49,250 nt of DNA from assembly GCF_003319125.1 (NCBI RefSeq), contig NZ_QOHG01000028.1:1-49250 (forward strand), given 5' to 3'. Positions within the stretch are counted from its first letter, which is position 1. The number at the start of each line of letters is the position of its first letter. Below, one piece after another: positions 30,756 to 38,147 of this stretch. The translations under genes and the position numbers were made by a program. Under the pieces are notes generated by a model. It searched no databases. It had not been told where the DNA came from and worked only from the letters and a program-made list of their open reading frames with translations. This DNA comes from Blastococcus sp. TF02A-26. GTDB taxonomy: Bacteria > Actinomycetota > Actinomycetes > Mycobacteriales > Geodermatophilaceae.

Positions 30756-31958
30756 GTGAGCTACGACGTCGCCGCCGTCCGGTCCGCGTTCCCCGCCCTG
30801 CGTGCCGGAGCGGCGCACTTCGACGGGCCGGGGGGCTCGCAGGTCCCCACGCCGGTCGCCGAGGCGGTCGCCACCACGCTGACCAGCCCGATCGCGAACC
30901 GCGGGCGCATGACCCAGGCCGAGCGCAACGCCGACGACGTCGTCCTCGCCGCGCGCGCGGCTGTCGCGGACCTGGTCGGCGGTGATCCCGGTGGCGTCGT
31001 CTTCGGCCGCAGCATGACGGCGCTGACCTACGACCTCTCGCGGACGCTGGCCGCGGGATGGGGCCCCGGCGACGAGGTCGTGGTGACCCGGCTGGACCAC
31101 GACGCCAACGTGCGGCCGTGGGTGCAGGCCGCGCAGGCACGAGGCGCGACGGTCCGCTGGGCAGACCTCGACCCGGAGACCGGCGAGCTCGAGCCGTCGG
31201 CCGTGGCAGCGGTGCTGTCGGAGCGCACCCGCGTCGTCGCGGTGACCGGGGCGTCGAACCTCATCGGCACCCGGCCCGACGTCCCGGCGATCACGGCCCT
31301 CGCGCACGAGGCCGGTGCGCTGGCCTTCGTCGACGGCGTCCACCTCACCGCCCACGCCCCGGTCGACGTCACCGTGCTGGGCGCCGACGTCTTCGCCTGC
31401 TCGCCGTACAAGTTCCTCGGCCCGCACCTGGGCTGCCTGGTCGCGTCCCCAGCGCTGCTGGAGACGCTGCACCCGGACAAGCTGCTGCCCTCGACCGACG
31501 CCGTCCCCGAGCGGTTCGAGCTGGGCACGCTGCCCTACGAGCTGCTCGCCGGGACGACGGCGGCGGTCGAGTTCCTCGCCGTCCTGGGCGGGGGAGACGG
31601 CGACCGGCGCGCGCGCGTCGTCGCGGGGCTGACCGCCGTCGAGGAGCACGAGGACCGGCTGCGGATCCGTCTCGAGGAGGCCCTCGCGCAGCTGCCGGGC
31701 GTCACGCTCTGGTCGCGGGCCCGGCACCGCACGCCGACCCTGCTGCTCACCGCGGCGGCGACCCCGGCGGCCGAGCTCTCCCGCGGTCTGGCCGAGCGCG
31801 ACGTCAACGCCCCGGCCGGCTCCTTCTACGCGATCGAGCCCTCCCGGCGGCTCGGCCTCGGCGACGCCGGCGGCCTGCGCATCGGTCTGGCGCCGTACAC
31901 CGACGACGAGGACGTCGACCGCCTCCTGGCCGGTCTCGCGGAGCTGCTCAGCGCCTGA
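30756..31958 (+). CDS. Cysteine-desulfurase-like aminotransferase class V protein
   Basis: A 400-residue PLP enzyme beginning at the GTG at 30756. Features: VAAVRSAFPALRAGAAHFDG with GPGGSQVPTPVAEAV, GVVFGRSMTALTYDLSRTLA, VVTRLDHDANVRPWVQAAQA, LAFVDGVHLTAHAPVDV (PLP Asp) and FACSPYKFLGPHLGCLVAS (PLP Lys). This is the TIGR01976 cysteine-desulfurase-like group. The usual catalytic cysteine loop of NifS/IscS is not obvious, so desulfurase activity is uncertain; isopenicillin-epimerase-like chemistry is an alternative. Confidence 0.87.
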   Translation: MSYDVAAVRSAFPALRAGAAHFDGPGGSQVPTPVAEAVATTLTSPIANRGRMTQAERNADDVVLAARAAVADLVGGDPGGVVFGRSMTALTYDLSRTLAAGWGPGDEVVVTRLDHDANVRPWVQAAQARGATVRWADLDPETGELEPSAVAAVLSERTRVVAVTGASNLIGTRPDVPAITALAHEAGALAFVDGVHLTAHAPVDVTVLGADVFACSPYKFLGPHLGCLVASPALLETLHPDKLLPSTDAVPERFELGTLPYELLAGTTAAVEFLAVLGGGDGDRRARVVAGLTAVEEHEDRLRIRLEEALAQLPGVTLWSRARHRTPTLLLTAAATPAAELSRGLAERDVNAPAGSFYAIEPSRRLGLGDAGGLRIGLAPYTDDEDVDRLLAGLAELLSA

Positions 31959-31996
31959 CCGGGCAACAGCGCCATTCCGCCCCGTGCAGAAGTGCG

Positions 31997-32599
31997 CTAG
32001 TGCCCGGTGGGGGCGGAGAGCAGTGCGGGGAAGCCCGCGGCGAGCTCGTCGAAGGCACGCCGCAGCCCGTCGGCGAGCGGCTCCCCGCCGGCGAGCCAGA
32101 CCTCGAACGCCGTCGTGGCAGCGGCGCGGGTGCTCGTGGCGACCAGCCGGGGCACCAGCGCCGCGGGCGCGACGCCGGTCCGCCGGGCGACGTGCGCGGC
32201 GACCGCGTGGTCGACGTCGGCGTACCGCAGCTGCGAGTGGGCCAGCAGCGCCGGCTCCCCGAGGATGAGCCGCATCCGCTGGCGCAGGGCCGGCAGCTGC
32301 TCGGGCGGGTAGTCGTTGACCTCGAGGTAGGCGGCGCAGATGGAGGCGAGCACCGGCTGCGACGGTGCGGTCGCCGCCAGGCGGGCCTCCAGACGGGCGA
32401 CGTGACCGGCGAAGTCACCCCAGACGGCGTCGGCCTTGGTCGGGAAGTAGCGGAAGAAGGTGCGCCGGCTGATCCCGGCGGCCTCGGCGATCTCGTCGGC
32501 GGTGACCCGCTCGAAGCCCTCGGCGGTGAACAGCTCCAGGGCCACCTGCTCCAGTCGGGCGCGGGTGTCGGCGCGCAGATCGGCCTGGGCGGTGGTCAC
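31997..32599 (-). CDS. mftR: Mycofactocin system TetR-type regulator MftR
   Basis: A 200-residue TetR family repressor starting at the GTG at 32599. The DNA-binding part is LEQVALELFTAEGFERVTAD then EIAEAAGISRRTFFRYFPTK with KADAVWGDF, the pattern of MftR proteins encoded divergently from mftA. The ligand-binding region (RMRLILGEPALLAHSQLRYA) resembles MftR regulators reported to bind long-chain acyl-CoAs. The divergent gap to mftA holds a perfect inverted repeat that is the natural operator candidate. Confidence 0.9.
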   Translation of the reverse strand: MTTAQADLRADTRARLEQVALELFTAEGFERVTADEIAEAAGISRRTFFRYFPTKADAVWGDFAGHVARLEARLAATAPSQPVLASICAAYLEVNDYPPEQLPALRQRMRLILGEPALLAHSQLRYADVDHAVAAHVARRTGVAPAALVPRLVATSTRAAATTAFEVWLAGGEPLADGLRRAFDELAAGFPALLSAPTGH

Positions 32600-32651
32600 C
32601 CGTCCATCCTGTACCGGCCGGTCCGTCGCGGGAACCGCCGCGCCGCCGCTT

Positions 32652-32679
32652 CACCCGGTGTTGCCTGTGGCACCGGGTG
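32652..32679. promoter_or_regulatory. Candidate MftR operator (inverted repeat)
   Basis: CACCCGGTG (32652-32660) and CACCGGGTG (32671-32679) are perfect reverse complements separated by ten bases, with additional GCC/GGC pairing inside. It overlaps the putative mftA promoter between the -35 and -10 boxes. TetR dimers bind repeats of this size. MftR binding is inferred from position. Confidence 0.55.
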
Positions 32680-32689
32680 TCACTAGCGT
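32661..32689 (+). promoter_or_regulatory. Candidate mftA promoter
   Basis: TTGCCT (32661-32666), 17 bp, TAGCGT (32684-32689). A transcript would start near 32696 and give a roughly 29-base leader containing GAGGAGG before the mftA ATG. Confidence 0.5.
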
Positions 32690-32724
32690 GCGAGCGACCC
32701 AGGTCACCATCCCGAGGAGGCGTC

Positions 32725-32844
32725 ATGCCCGAGCAGGCCACCGTCAGCACCGAGAACGAGAGCCCGGCCGTCGCCGAGGAGGCGCTGGTCGAGGAGACCC
32801 TCGTCGAGGAGGTCTCCATCGACGGGATGTGCGGCGTCTACTGA
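32725..32844 (+). CDS. mftA: Mycofactocin precursor peptide MftA
   Basis: A 39-residue ribosomal peptide precursor beginning MPEQATVSTENESP and ending VSIDGMCGVY. The C-terminal IDGMCGVY is the invariant mycofactocin core; MftC decarboxylates and crosslinks the terminal Val-Tyr pair. The acidic leader (EEALVEETLVEEV) is typical of MftA and is recognised by MftB. GAGGAGG lies four bases before the ATG. The next gene starts eight bases later. This gene is too short for many gene callers but is unambiguous here. Confidence 0.97.
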   Translation: MPEQATVSTENESPAVAEEALVEETLVEEVSIDGMCGVY

Positions 32845-32852
32845 GCCCGGAC

Positions 32853-33176
32853 GTGACCACCACCGAGCCCGCTGCCGTGGACCAGGACCCGCCGGCGGTC
32901 GTCTTCGACCCCGCGCTCCCCTGGCAGCGGGCCCGGTCGGTGGCGATGCGCCCCGAGCCGTTCGGCGCGCTCGTCTACCACTTCGGCAACCGCAAGCTGT
33001 CGTTCCTGAAGTCCAAGCTGCTGGTCAGCGTCGTCGAGGCGCTGGAGCACCACGAGAGCGTGCACGCCACGCTCGCCGCCTGCGCGGTCCCCGAGGCCCA
33101 GCGGCCCGCCTACGTGAAGGCGCTGGCCGACCTCAGCCGCTCGCAGATGATCGAACCCAGGGAGCTGCCCGCATGA
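32853..33176 (+). CDS. mftB: Mycofactocin biosynthesis chaperone MftB
   Basis: A 107-residue PqqD-like RiPP recognition protein starting at the GTG at 32853. Key blocks are VFDPALPWQRARSVAMRPEP and FGALVYHFGNRKLSFLKSKL, the highly conserved MftB sequence, followed by LVSVVEALEHHESVHATL. MftB binds the MftA leader and presents it to MftC. Its stop overlaps the mftC start (ATGA), so the three genes form a coupled unit. Confidence 0.96.
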   Translation: MTTTEPAAVDQDPPAVVFDPALPWQRARSVAMRPEPFGALVYHFGNRKLSFLKSKLLVSVVEALEHHESVHATLAACAVPEAQRPAYVKALADLSRSQMIEPRELPA

Positions 33177-34399
33177 CCGCCGTCCTCCCCTCCCGCCCCG
33201 CGGCGCCCGAGCGGCCCGTCGGTGGCCGGCTGATCGACCAGTTCGAGTACGGCCTGGACGCCCCGATCTGCCTCACCTGGGAGCTCACCTACGCCTGCAA
33301 CCTGGCGTGCGTGCACTGCCTGTCGTCCTCCGGCCGGCGCGACCCGCGCGAGCTCTCGACCGCCGAGGCCGAGCGGGTCATCGACGAGCTGCAGCGGATG
33401 CAGGTCTTCTACGTCAACGTCGGCGGCGGCGAGCCGACCGTGCGGCCGGACTTCTGGCACCTGCTCGACTACGCGATCGACCACCAGGTCGGCGTCAAGT
33501 TCTCCACCAACGGCATCAAGCTCGACAAGGCCCGCGCCGCGCAGCTGGCCGCGACCGACTACGTCGACGTGCAGATCTCCCTGGACGGCGCGACGGCCGA
33601 GGTCAACGACCGGGTCCGCGGCACCGGCTCCTTCGCCACCGCCACCCGCGCCCTGGAGAACCTGGCCGAGGCCGGGATGAAGGACTTCAAGGTCTCGGTC
33701 GTCGTCACCCGCGAGAACGCCGGGCAGCTCGACGACTTCAAGGCGCTCACCGACCGCTACGGCGCCCAGCTGCGGATCACCCGCTTCCGCCCCTCGGGAC
33801 GCGGCGCCGACGTCTGGGACCAGCTGCACCCCACCCAGGCCCAGCAGCGCGAGCTGTACTCCTGGCTGCTCGCCAACGGCGACCAGGTGCTGACCGGCGA
33901 CTCGTTCTTCCACCTGTCGGCGCTCGGGCAGTCCCTGCCGGGGCTGAACCTCTGCGGCGCCGGCCGCGTGGTCTGCCTGATCGACCCGGTCGGCGACGTC
34001 TACGCCTGCCCGTTCGCCATCCACGAGAACTTCCTCGCCGGCAACGTGCGCGACGAGGGCGGCTTCCAGCGCGTCTGGCAGACCTCGGACCTGTTCCAGG
34101 AGCTGCGCTCGCCGCAGACCGGCGGCGCGTGCACCAAGTGCGCGCACTTCGACGCCTGCCGTGGCGGCTGCATGGCCGCGAAGTTCTTCACCGGCCTGCC
34201 GCTGGACGGTCCCGACCCCGAGTGCGTGCAGGGCTACGGCGAGGCCGCCCTCGCCGCCCGGGACGCCGACCGGGTCGCCCCCAAGTCCCACATCGACCAC
34301 TCGCACAGCGGCCCCGTCCGCGGCCAGCCGACGCTGCTCGGGTTCCCGTCGATCCCGGCCAAGCTGTGCGACGAGTCCCCCCTGGCGGGCATGCAGTAG
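33173..34399 (+). CDS. mftC: Mycofactocin radical SAM maturase MftC
   Basis: A 408-residue radical SAM-SPASM enzyme. The SAM cluster is TYACNLACVHCLSSSGRR (Cys42, Cys46, Cys49), followed by VNVGGGEPTVRPDFW. The SPASM domain carries LCGAGRVVCLIDPVGDVYAC and CTKCAHFDACRGGCMAAKFF for two auxiliary 4Fe-4S clusters. MftC oxidatively decarboxylates the C-terminal Tyr of MftA and forms the Val-Tyr crosslink. Its length and the GIKLDKA- and FRPSGRGADVW-type blocks match the family. Confidence 0.97.
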   Translation: MTAVLPSRPAAPERPVGGRLIDQFEYGLDAPICLTWELTYACNLACVHCLSSSGRRDPRELSTAEAERVIDELQRMQVFYVNVGGGEPTVRPDFWHLLDYAIDHQVGVKFSTNGIKLDKARAAQLAATDYVDVQISLDGATAEVNDRVRGTGSFATATRALENLAEAGMKDFKVSVVVTRENAGQLDDFKALTDRYGAQLRITRFRPSGRGADVWDQLHPTQAQQRELYSWLLANGDQVLTGDSFFHLSALGQSLPGLNLCGAGRVVCLIDPVGDVYACPFAIHENFLAGNVRDEGGFQRVWQTSDLFQELRSPQTGGACTKCAHFDACRGGCMAAKFFTGLPLDGPDPECVQGYGEAALAARDADRVAPKSHIDHSHSGPVRGQPTLLGFPSIPAKLCDESPLAGMQ

Positions 34400-34420
34400 C
34401 AGCCGGCAGTCCTGCGTGAT

Positions 34421-34456
34421 CGTCCACCCCCGCCCGGCTCCGGGCGGGGGTGGACG
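34421..34456. terminator. Perfect GC hairpin after mftC
   Basis: 17-bp arms (34421-34437 and 34440-34456) around a two-base loop, 22 bp after the mftC stop. It separates mftABC from the downstream SDR gene, so the latter probably has its own promoter. Confidence 0.85.
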
Positions 34457-34474
34457 CGTGTCCGGCCCCCGCCC

Positions 34475-34480
34475 TAGCGT
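34475..34480 (+). promoter_or_regulatory. Candidate -10 box (TAGCGT) of the SDR gene
   Basis: TAGCGT, the same hexamer as the putative mftA -10 box, lies 36 bp before the SDR ATG. TGGACG 18 bp upstream could serve as -35 but sits in the hairpin. Confidence 0.35.
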
Positions 34481-34516
34481 GTGGTCCCCGTCACATCACC
34501 GAGCAGGGGGCGCTCC

Positions 34517-35332
34517 ATGGGCAAGTTGGACGGCAAGGTCGCGTTCATCACCGGGGCGGCGCGGGGGCAGGGACGCAGCCATGCCGTCCGGCTCGCGCAG
34601 GAGGGCGCCGACGTCATCGCCGTCGACATCTGCGCCCAGATCGACACGGTGCCCTACCCGATGGCCACACCCGAGGACCTCGACCAGACCGTCCGCGAGG
34701 TCGAGGCGCTCGACCGGCGGATCGTGGCCAGCCGGGCCGACGTCCGGGACCTCGCCGCGCTCGAGCGGGCGGTCGCCGACGGGGTGGCCCAACTCGGCCG
34801 GCTGGACATCGTCCTGGCCAACGCCGGCATCGCCCCGATGGGCGGCGAGAGCAACGCCCAGCAGGAGTTCGCCGACGTCGTCGACGTCAACCTGACCGGC
34901 GTCTGGAACACGGTGCGCGCGGCGACCCCGGTGATGATCGAGCAGGGCGACGGCGGGGCGATCGTCATCACCAGCTCCACCGCCGGCCTCAAGGGCATCG
35001 GCGGGGACTCCCCCGGCGGGCAGGGCTACACCGCGGCCAAGCACGGCGTCGTCGGGCTCATGCGCACGTTCGCCAACACCCTGGCCCAGCACCGGATCCG
35101 CGTGAACACCGTCCACCCGACCGGCGTGAACACCCCGATGGTGGTCAACGACTTCATGCAGCAGTGGCTGGAGGAGGACCCGACGATCGCCGGCGCCATG
35201 ACCAACCTGCTGCCGGTCGAGATGATCGAGGCCGTCGACATCAGCAACGCCATCGTCTGGCTGGTGAGCGACGACGCCCGCTACGTGACCGGGGTGACGC
35301 TGCCCGTCGACGCGGGCTTCACCGCCAAGTGA
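34517..35332 (+). CDS. Mycofactocin-coupled SDR family oxidoreductase
   Basis: A 271-residue short-chain dehydrogenase. The opening [20 protein letters not shown] then [18 protein letters not shown] is the TIGR03971 signature found only in genomes with mycofactocin genes. Active-site residues are in [14 protein letters not shown] (Ser) and [20 protein letters not shown] (Tyr171, Lys175). [14 protein letters not shown] and [12 protein letters not shown] complete the fold. The enzyme keeps NAD tightly bound and is thought to use mycofactocin as electron acceptor. Substrate unknown. It is just downstream of mftC. Confidence 0.93.
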   Translation: MGKLDGKVAFITGAARGQGRSHAVRLAQEGADVIAVDICAQIDTVPYPMATPEDLDQTVREVEALDRRIVASRADVRDLAALERAVADGVAQLGRLDIVLANAGIAPMGGESNAQQEFADVVDVNLTGVWNTVRAATPVMIEQGDGGAIVITSSTAGLKGIGGDSPGGQGYTAAKHGVVGLMRTFANTLAQHRIRVNTVHPTGVNTPMVVNDFMQQWLEEDPTIAGAMTNLLPVEMIEAVDISNAIVWLVSDDARYVTGVTLPVDAGFTAK

Positions 35333-35335
35333 CCG

Positions 35336-35368
35336 CCGGGGAGGACAGGCGCCGCCCGCCCTCCCCGG
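35336..35368. terminator. Hairpin between SDR and flavin-type gene
   Basis: CCGGGGAGG (35336-35344) pairs with CCTCCCCGG (35360-35368), three bases after the SDR stop and before the convergent gene end. Confidence 0.75.
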
Positions 35369-35374
35369 AGCGGG

Positions 35375-35854
35375 TCAGAGGTCGACGACCTCGTTCTCGC
35401 CGGAGTCGATCCGCTGACCGGTCGCCTTGGCCTTCACGAAGCTGAACGCGGTGGCCAGCCGGCCACCGGGGCTGTCCCAGTACTCCGCCGTGTCGCCGTC
35501 CACCTTCACCAGGACGACGGACGGGTCCTCGGGGCCCTGCGGCAGCCACGCCTCGACCCCGCCGTTCCACAGCTCCTTCTTCTTCGCCACGTCGTCCACG
35601 ATGGTCGCCTGACCGGTCAGCGAGACCCAGGTGCCACCGGAGCCGATGCCCACGTTGACCTGCGGCGAGGTCCGGACGTGGTCCAGCCAGTCGGCGCCGC
35701 GCTCGGCGAAGAACCAGAGGTCGCCGTCGAACTCGACCTCCTGCAGCGTCATCGGCCGGCTGGTCAGCGTCCCGGTGGGCGTCGTCGTGGTGAGGAAGCC
35801 GAAGCGCTCCCCCTTGATCAGCTCGGCGACCTTGTGGGCGTCCTCGGTGCTCAT
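35375..35854 (-). CDS. Pyridoxamine-phosphate-oxidase-like (general stress protein 26 group) flavin-binding protein
   Basis: A 159-residue split-barrel protein starting MSTEDAHKVAELIKGERFGF. Conserved blocks include FLTTTTPTGTLTSRPMTLQE, FDGDLWFFAERGADWLDHV, VSLTGQATIVDD and VLVKVDGDTAEYWDSPGG, as in the GSP26/Pdx-oxidase-like family that binds FMN or F420. Real pyridoxamine oxidase is longer and has other residues, so this is not PdxH. It lies inside the mycofactocin region, on the opposite strand. Physiological substrate unknown. Confidence 0.87.
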   Translation of the reverse strand: MSTEDAHKVAELIKGERFGFLTTTTPTGTLTSRPMTLQEVEFDGDLWFFAERGADWLDHVRTSPQVNVGIGSGGTWVSLTGQATIVDDVAKKKELWNGGVEAWLPQGPEDPSVVLVKVDGDTAEYWDSPGGRLATAFSFVKAKATGQRIDSGENEVVDL

Positions 35855-36063
35855 GTCCTGTCCTCTCGTCGGCGGTCCTCCCGTCCCTGCCCGGCGGCCC
35901 GCCACGTGACACGCGGTGTCCCGGGGCCGCGGTACCGACAGGCATACGAGAAGATGGGCGACGGCGCGCCGCGGACGGGAATGCCGCGGGAGCCCGCCCG
36001 CTTGGGCCCGACGAGCCGGGTGCGCACGCCCCCGGGGACCGCCCCCGCACCAGGAGCGCACCC

Positions 36064-37344
36064 GTGACGACGACGCACGACCGGCCGGCCGCGGCCGAGG
36101 CGGCGACCGCCGCCACCCCGGCGCCGCCCGGCATGGCCCGCACCGCCCTGACGCTCGGCGCCTTCGTCGCCCTCGGGCCGCTGACGATCGACCTCTACCT
36201 GCCGGCGCTGCCGACCGTCGCCGACGACCTGATGACGACGTCGGCGGGCGTCCAGCTCACGCTCACCGGCACCCTGATCGGGATGGGCCTGGGGCAGCTG
36301 GTCCTCGGCCCGCTGTCGGACGCGCTCGGCCGTCGCGCGCCCCTGCTGGCCGGGACGGCCCTGCACGTCGTCGCCTCGCTGCTGGTCCTGGTGGCGCCGA
36401 ACGTCGCCGTCCTCGGCGTGCTGCGGCTGCTGCAGGGCGTCGGGACCGCCGCCGGCATGGTGGTCGCCCTCGCCGTCATCAGCGACCTCTTCGCCGGCCG
36501 CGCCGCCGCGACGATGATCTCCCGGCTGATGCTCGTGATCGGCGCCTTCCCCGTCCTGGCACCGGCGCTGGGGGGTGAGGTGCTGAGGTACACCTCGTGG
36601 CGCGGGGTCTTCCTCATCCTGGCCGCGTACGGGTTGCTGCTGCTGGCGGTGGGGTGGTTCGTCGTCCGGGAGTCGCTGCCCCCGGAACGGCGGGTGGCCG
36701 TCGGGGTGCGCAGCACGACGGCCGGCTACCGGGCGCTCTTCCGGGACCGGGTGTTCGTCGGGCTCGTCCTGGTCGCCGGCCTGACCATCGCCGGGCTGTT
36801 CAGCTACGTCTCGGGCGCCGCGTTCGTCTACCAGGACGAGTTCGGCCTCGACGAGCAGGAGTTCGGCCTCTTCTTCGGGGCCGGTGCCGTCTGGCTGATC
36901 GCCGCCACCCAGCTCAACCCGGTGCTGCTGCGCTGGTGGTCGGCCTCGCGCGTGCTGCTGGGGGCCACCGTGGGCGGTGCCGTCGCGGGCGCGGTCCTGG
37001 TGGGCCTCGCGCTGCTGGACACCGGCAGCATCTGGGCCGTGGCGGTCCCGATGTGGGCGGTGCTGTTCGCCACCGGTCTCGGCCTGCCCAACGCGCCCGC
37101 GCTGGCACTGGCGCGGCACGGCGACACCGCCGGCACCGCCGCGGCCATGCTCGGCGCGGTGCAGTTCGTGGTCGGTGCCGCCGTCGCGCCGCTGGTCGGG
37201 GTGCTCGGGAACGACGCCCTGGCCATGGGCGCGGTCGTCGTCCTCGCGCTGGCGCTCGCCCTGGTCGTCCTGCTCGTCGTGGTGCGGCCGTGGGAGCTGC
37301 CCGATCCGGTGGACGACGACGAGGTGCTGGTCGTCGCTCACTAG
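36064..37344 (+). CDS. Bcr/CflA-type drug exporter (MFS)
   Basis: A 426-residue membrane protein with 12 predicted segments, starting at the GTG at 36064. MFS motifs are LGPLTIDLYLPALPTVADDL (DxYLPxxPxxxxDL of the Bcr/CflA family) and LGQLVLGPLSDALGRRAPLL. The C-half repeat includes NAPALALARHGDTAGTAAAM, also typical of that family. It probably exports small molecules. It ends ten bases before mftE and its stop codon overlaps the putative mftE -10 box. Confidence 0.9.
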   Translation: MTTTHDRPAAAEAATAATPAPPGMARTALTLGAFVALGPLTIDLYLPALPTVADDLMTTSAGVQLTLTGTLIGMGLGQLVLGPLSDALGRRAPLLAGTALHVVASLLVLVAPNVAVLGVLRLLQGVGTAAGMVVALAVISDLFAGRAAATMISRLMLVIGAFPVLAPALGGEVLRYTSWRGVFLILAAYGLLLLAVGWFVVRESLPPERRVAVGVRSTTAGYRALFRDRVFVGLVLVAGLTIAGLFSYVSGAAFVYQDEFGLDEQEFGLFFGAGAVWLIAATQLNPVLLRWWSASRVLLGATVGGAVAGAVLVGLALLDTGSIWAVAVPMWAVLFATGLGLPNAPALALARHGDTAGTAAAMLGAVQFVVGAAVAPLVGVLGNDALAMGAVVVLALALALVVLLVVVRPWELPDPVDDDEVLVVAH

Positions 37345-37347
37345 GGT
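37342..37347 (+). promoter_or_regulatory. Candidate -10 box (TAGGGT) of mftE
   Basis: TAGGGT starts at the stop codon of the exporter gene and ends six bases before the mftE GTG at 37354. The hexamer is identical to the putative modA -10 box. It could give a leaderless mftE message. Confidence 0.35.
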
Positions 37348-37353
37348 CGACCG

Positions 37354-38049
37354 GTGCGCTCCCTCGCCGCCGCGACCTGGCCGGACCTGCCCGAATCGGC
37401 GCTGCTGCTGGTCCCGCTGGGCGCGGTGGAGCAGCACGGGCCGCACCTGCCGCTGATCACCGACACCGCGGTCGCCGGTGCCGTCGCCGACGCGGCGGTC
37501 GACCGGATGGAGGCGGCGCTGCTCGCCCCGGCGCTGGCCTACGGGGCCAGCGGCGAGCACGAGGACTTCCCCGGCACCGTCTCGCTGGGCACCGAGGCGC
37601 TGACCGGGCTGCTGGTGGAGTACGGCCGCTCGGCCTGCCGGTGGGCCGGCCGGGTGCTGCTGGTCAACGGCAACGGCGGGAACCTGGACGCGCTGCGGAC
37701 GGCGGGGGCGCAGCTGCGCACGGAGGGGCGGGACGTCGCCTGGTGGCCGTGCGGGGTCCCCGGTGGCGACGCCCACGCCGGCCGGACCGAGACGTCGCTC
37801 ATGTTGCACGTGGAACCCGAGTGGGTGCTGGGACAGCGGGCGGAGGCCGGCGACCGGACGCCGATCGGCGAGCTGCTGCCGCGGCTGCGGGCCGAGGGCG
37901 TACGCGCGGTCAGCGAGAACGGGGTGCTCGGCGACCCGGCCGGTGCCAGCGCCGAGGAGGGTGCGGCGCACCTGGCGGCGATGGCCGACCGGCTGGTCGC
38001 CGCAGCCGCGGCCTGGCAGGTGGACCCGACCGGCCGGCTCAGGGACTGA
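37354..38049 (+). CDS. mftE: Mycofactocin precursor peptide peptidase MftE
   Basis: A 231-residue creatininase-fold metallopeptidase. Metal-binding motifs: PLGAVEQHGPHLPLITDT near residue 22, GASGEHEDFPGTVSLG and LVNGNGGNLDALRTAGAQLR. The expected EQHG and HxDFPGT patterns are complete. MftE cuts the modified C-terminal Val-Tyr dipeptide from MftA to release the cofactor precursor AHDP. The GTG at 37354 is preferred. It is separated from mftC by three unrelated genes; no mftD lies between. Confidence 0.93.
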   Translation: MRSLAAATWPDLPESALLLVPLGAVEQHGPHLPLITDTAVAGAVADAAVDRMEAALLAPALAYGASGEHEDFPGTVSLGTEALTGLLVEYGRSACRWAGRVLLVNGNGGNLDALRTAGAQLRTEGRDVAWWPCGVPGGDAHAGRTETSLMLHVEPEWVLGQRAEAGDRTPIGELLPRLRAEGVRAVSENGVLGDPAGASAEEGAAHLAAMADRLVAAAAAWQVDPTGRLRD

Positions 38050-38054
38050 GGTCC

Positions 38055-38141
38055 CACGATCAGCCTCCCTGATCGTGCGGCGTCCTCCCTCACCGCAGGA
38101 CGTGAGGGAGGACGCTCGATGATCAGGTCAGCTGATCGTGG
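38055..38141. terminator. Compound hairpin region with alternative pairings
   Basis: Three stems: CACGATCAG with CTGATCGTG (38055-38077), GCGTCCTCCCTCAC with GTGAGGGAGGACGC (38080-38115), and a third copy of CTGATCGTGG at 38132-38141 that could pair with the first arm instead. It lies between convergent mftE and the siderophore-binding gene. A strong bidirectional terminator. Confidence 0.75.
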
Positions 38142-38147
38142 CGGGGC

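Noticed and set aside
35375-35854. PdxH (pyridoxamine 5'-phosphate oxidase) proper
   Set aside because: Too short (159 residues) and lacking the PdxH C-terminal substrate motif; it belongs to the wider split-barrel group.
35851-37971. A 706-codon minus-strand frame opposite the exporter and mftE
   Set aside because: Composition is Arg/Gln/His/Gly-rich and repetitive, a typical antisense shadow; both plus-strand genes are clear.
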